Assembly: GCF_000716675.1 (NCBI RefSeq)
Contig: NZ_JNXT01000092.1
Location: forward strand, 1 to 24,520
Direction: 5' to 3'
Source of the DNA: Streptomyces alboflavus
GTDB taxonomy: Bacteria; Actinomycetota; Actinomycetes; Streptomycetales; Streptomycetaceae
DNA: 24,520 nucleotides
The number at the start of each line of letters is the position of its first letter. Within the stretch, counting starts at the first letter, position 1. The position numbers and the translations under genes were made by a program. Below the pieces are notes generated by a model. It was given only the letters and a program-made list of their open reading frames with translations, was not told the origin of the DNA and ran no database searches. Positions 22,706 to 24,520 of this stretch are shown here, in pieces.

Positions 22706-23118
22706 AAGAGGCAGCGCGCACCTGGAGATACCAAGTCCGCGACATGAGTGGGGGGTTAGAGAGCCAGAGAAGCGATATGGCGAATACGCCGCCGCCAAGG
22801 ACATGACATTCGGTCGAGCCGGACCACAACGGCAGGGGGGACGCCTACGCTGTCCGAACGTCCACTACCTCTACTGCCTGTTCCAAGGCCTCGTGCAGAC
22901 GGTGCGCGGAGTGGGGCGGGGGGGGCGCCTGCTCCCGCCCCGGGCCGCGGCCGATGCGAATCCGGGCCCTGGCAGCACCTTTCGCCGCCAGGGACCAGAT
23001 CGCGGGTCACAGCTCAGCGCTTGCGGGACATGCAGGGCACACCCCGGCGCACAGCAGCATGGAGAGACGGCGCGCGCCTACGCACTCCAACTCACCGCGG
23101 CGGGTGGTCCAGGCAGGA
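22706..23118. other. Intergenic region with GC hairpin
   Basis: About 410 bases between the M64 gene and the lectin gene. A perfect 8-bp stem, GGGGCGGG (22913-22920) with CCCGCCCC (22934-22941), could terminate the lectin transcript from the right. The left half should contain the M64 promoter, but no convincing -35/-10 pair stands out. No gene is supported here. Confidence 0.45.
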
Positions 23119-23559
23119 TCAGTTCGGCAGTTGCCACTTCTGGTTGGGGCCCCCAGGGAACCCGAACGTCAGTCGACTGCTGTCAGCGAAATCCGGCATC
23201 AGGCAACCTCCGAAGGCACGCAACTCGCGAACCTCCATCCCGCTCCACAGAGGCGCGCTCGCGCAGTCTTCCAGCCGGACCGTGTTGTCCTGCGCGACCC
23301 CTATGCACTGGCCCCGTGCGCTCTCGATCCGGCGATCCTGCCGAATGGTCCAGGTCTGCGCGTCGCCGCCGCGGCAGTCGGCGAGCTTCACCACGCCGCC
23401 TCCGGCGACGTTCAGGCAGCGCCCGGTGCCTTCATTGACGATGCTGCCCGCGCGAACGCTGTCGCCGACGGCTGCGGCGCCCGGCGCGGTGGCCACCGTG
23501 ACCAGTGCTCCGGCTCCGAGTACGGAGAGGGCGGCGGAGACGAACTTCCTCTTACTCAT
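23119..23559 (-). CDS. Small secreted ricin-type beta-trefoil lectin
   Basis: The start is ATG 23559, with AAGGAG six bases upstream. The 146-residue precursor has a signal peptide (MSKRKFVSAALSVLGAGALV onward, cleavage near residue 30, after GAAA). The mature 115 residues form one beta-trefoil of the ricin B type, with QxW-type repeats DAQTWTI and NQKWQLPN and paired cysteines in GRCLNVA, KLADC, GQCIGVA and LEDC. Such domains usually bind sugars and are often fused to secreted hydrolases; here the domain stands alone with no enzyme part. It could target the cell wall or polysaccharides, or act as a small inhibitor. It lies upstream of, and in the same direction as, three secreted protease genes. 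Confidence 0.88.
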   Translation of the reverse strand: MSKRKFVSAALSVLGAGALVTVATAPGAAAVGDSVRAGSIVNEGTGRCLNVAGGGVVKLADCRGGDAQTWTIRQDRRIESARGQCIGVAQDNTVRLEDCASAPLWSGMEVRELRAFGGCLMPDFADSSRLTFGFPGGPNQKWQLPN

Positions 23560-23813
23560 GACAACTCCTTGATGGGTGCGGTTCCAGGCAGGACGTCCTG
23601 CCGTGGCCATGTGGTGAGGTGAGTGGGCGTCGCTGAGCTCCATCGCGGTGCTCACCGCGAAGCGAGCGGCCCCGAGCGCACGATGCCGGTGCCGACGCGT
23701 GTAGTGGAGAGCTGCCGACGCGGCCTCAGGGTTGGGCGTTCGGCGGCACGGATGTGATGGTGCGCACGCGCCTGGCCGTCCAGTCCAGCGTGCTGCGGAC
23801 GTCCTCGGCCCAA

Positions 23814-23843
23814 CGGCAACGGAGCAAGCGGCAACGGAGCGAG
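23814..23843. repeat. Two tandem copies of a 15-base unit
   Basis: CGGCAACGGAGCAAG is followed directly by CGGCAACGGAGCGAG, one difference in 15 bases. It is isolated, non-coding as far as I can tell, and may be a simple slippage duplication. Confidence 0.7.
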
Positions 23844-24487
23844 ATGCCGCGGCACCAACGCTTCAACACCCCGTCCAATGTGCCGAGTTGTTGAAACGCG
23901 TTGACGTGATGGGAGACCTTAGGGAGCAAACCTCGGTTGGTCAACCGCACCGACGAGGCCGCGTTGCCCCCGGGCGAGGTCAGGCATCGGAACCGACAGC
24001 TTGACCAGGGACGGAAGGGGCTGCCCATACTTGCGACCGCGCGACAGAAACACACATGAGTCAACAGTCGTCCACTCGGCCGTCACTTGGAGAATCCCCT
24101 CCCTCCGCGAGCGACATCTGACACTTCATCAAAATACTGATGCCGCCTGAGCCTTCCCATCACAGTGTGACGTGTGACATTTTATGCGCCACACCCGCAC
24201 ACCGAGCACATCGGCCGGAACGCGGCGTGTCCTTCATCCACCGCACGGTCCGCCTCCCTCATAGCTGCACCCTCGTGCGACTGCCGACCGATCGGAGATC
24301 ACCTTGATACAAGGGCCCCGTGCGCCCTCGGACCGTGGCCGCCCTGCCGTGGCGCAGCAGTAGCAGCCGCCCAACTGACAGTGAGTCACTGAGCGTGACC
24401 GCGAGCGAGCCCCCTACCTCCTTGCGCGCCTCCACGCCGCTCACACGTCCCCTCCGTGCTCGGAAGGATCCCCCCACACCGTGCTCA

Positions 24488-24520
24488 CCCCCCACCCCTC
24501 ACCCCCCACCCCCTTAACCC
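24488..24520 (-). repeat. G-quadruplex-type G-tract array
   Basis: On the minus strand five G runs (3, 5, 6, 4 and 6 bases) are separated by loops of 4, 1, 3 and 1 bases. This meets the usual four-tract quadruplex pattern more than once. It continues to the window edge, so its full extent is unknown. Confidence 0.65.

Larger units (their letters stand above)
23560..24520. other. Gene-free right end of the window
   Basis: About 960 bases in which I find no defensible gene on either strand: the open frames lack ribosome sites, have poor codon character and no family features. Visible elements are a 15-base tandem repeat (23814-23843), a CATCA-6-TGATG dyad (24127-24142), a TCACA-G-TGTGA dyad (24160-24170) beside an AT-richer stretch, and a C-rich tract at the end. 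The lectin promoter should lie close to 23570-23660. Confidence 0.5.

Noticed and set aside
23726..24064. 112-codon minus-strand frame, possible transposase remnant.
   Set aside because: Rich in rare residue runs, includes the 15-base tandem repeat, has no ribosome site and no transposase motif; no inverted repeats or target duplication around it.
24486..24520. Telomere of a linear replicon, suggested by the terminal TTAACCC and C-rich repeats.
   Set aside because: Streptomycete telomeres are built of multiple loop-forming palindromes; none are seen, and the window edge is arbitrary.

Overview
The base composition (very high GC, G/C-rich third positions), the GTG/TTG starts with AGGAGG-type ribosome sites, the DUF317 and DUF5655 proteins and the secreted protease set all point to a Streptomyces or close relative. 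Nothing in the window fixes the species, or whether it is chromosome or linear plasmid.

Region 1 (85-5334) is a recombination module of four genes overlapping by ATGA or GTGA: three tyrosine-recombinase relatives and a small HTH/coiled-coil protein (DUF6262/TnpC type). This is the gene order described for GInt islands (ginABCD) and is related to Tn554 tnpABC. The first gene lacks its N-terminal domain in this window, so the island edge or a deletion lies at the left end.

Region 2 (5335-12870) is the cargo, an unusually complete arsenic island. An inner cassette (arsT-arsC divergent from arsR-arsB-arsO, 6332-10287) has the gene content of the arsRBOCT system described from a Streptomyces linear plasmid. 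It reduces arsenate, extrudes arsenite through an ACR3 pump and includes two redox flavoproteins. It is bracketed by two perfect hairpin terminators. Outside it lie arsM (arsenite methylation) on the left, and an arsN1-like acetyltransferase, a second arsR and a cysteine-tailed flavoprotein on the right. arsM and the arsR2/flavoprotein intergenic region share a TTGACRTCCATCGA box that I do not see at the inner promoter. I infer two regulons: ArsR1 for the inorganic-arsenic core, and ArsR2 for the methylation/organoarsenical shell.

Region 3 (12805-18800) is accessory DNA: a DUF317 protein whose best start codon is ACG, two adjacent paralogues of an unrecognised family, a PD-(D/E)XK/DUF5655 protein, a small recombinase-like protein lacking the catalytic tyrosine, a cluster of five CGTGCGTC repeats at about one helical turn, and gene remnants (a multiply frameshifted conserved protein and a short tail like an RNA methyltransferase C-terminus). 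It looks like a junction zone of decayed mobile elements.

Region 4 (19013-23559) encodes, all on the minus strand, four exported proteins: an S1 (chymotrypsin-fold) protease, an S8 subtilisin, an M64-type metallopeptidase and a small ricin-type beta-trefoil lectin. Each has its own ribosome site and signal peptide. The last 960 bases hold no gene I can defend and end in a strongly C-rich, G-quadruplex-type tract.
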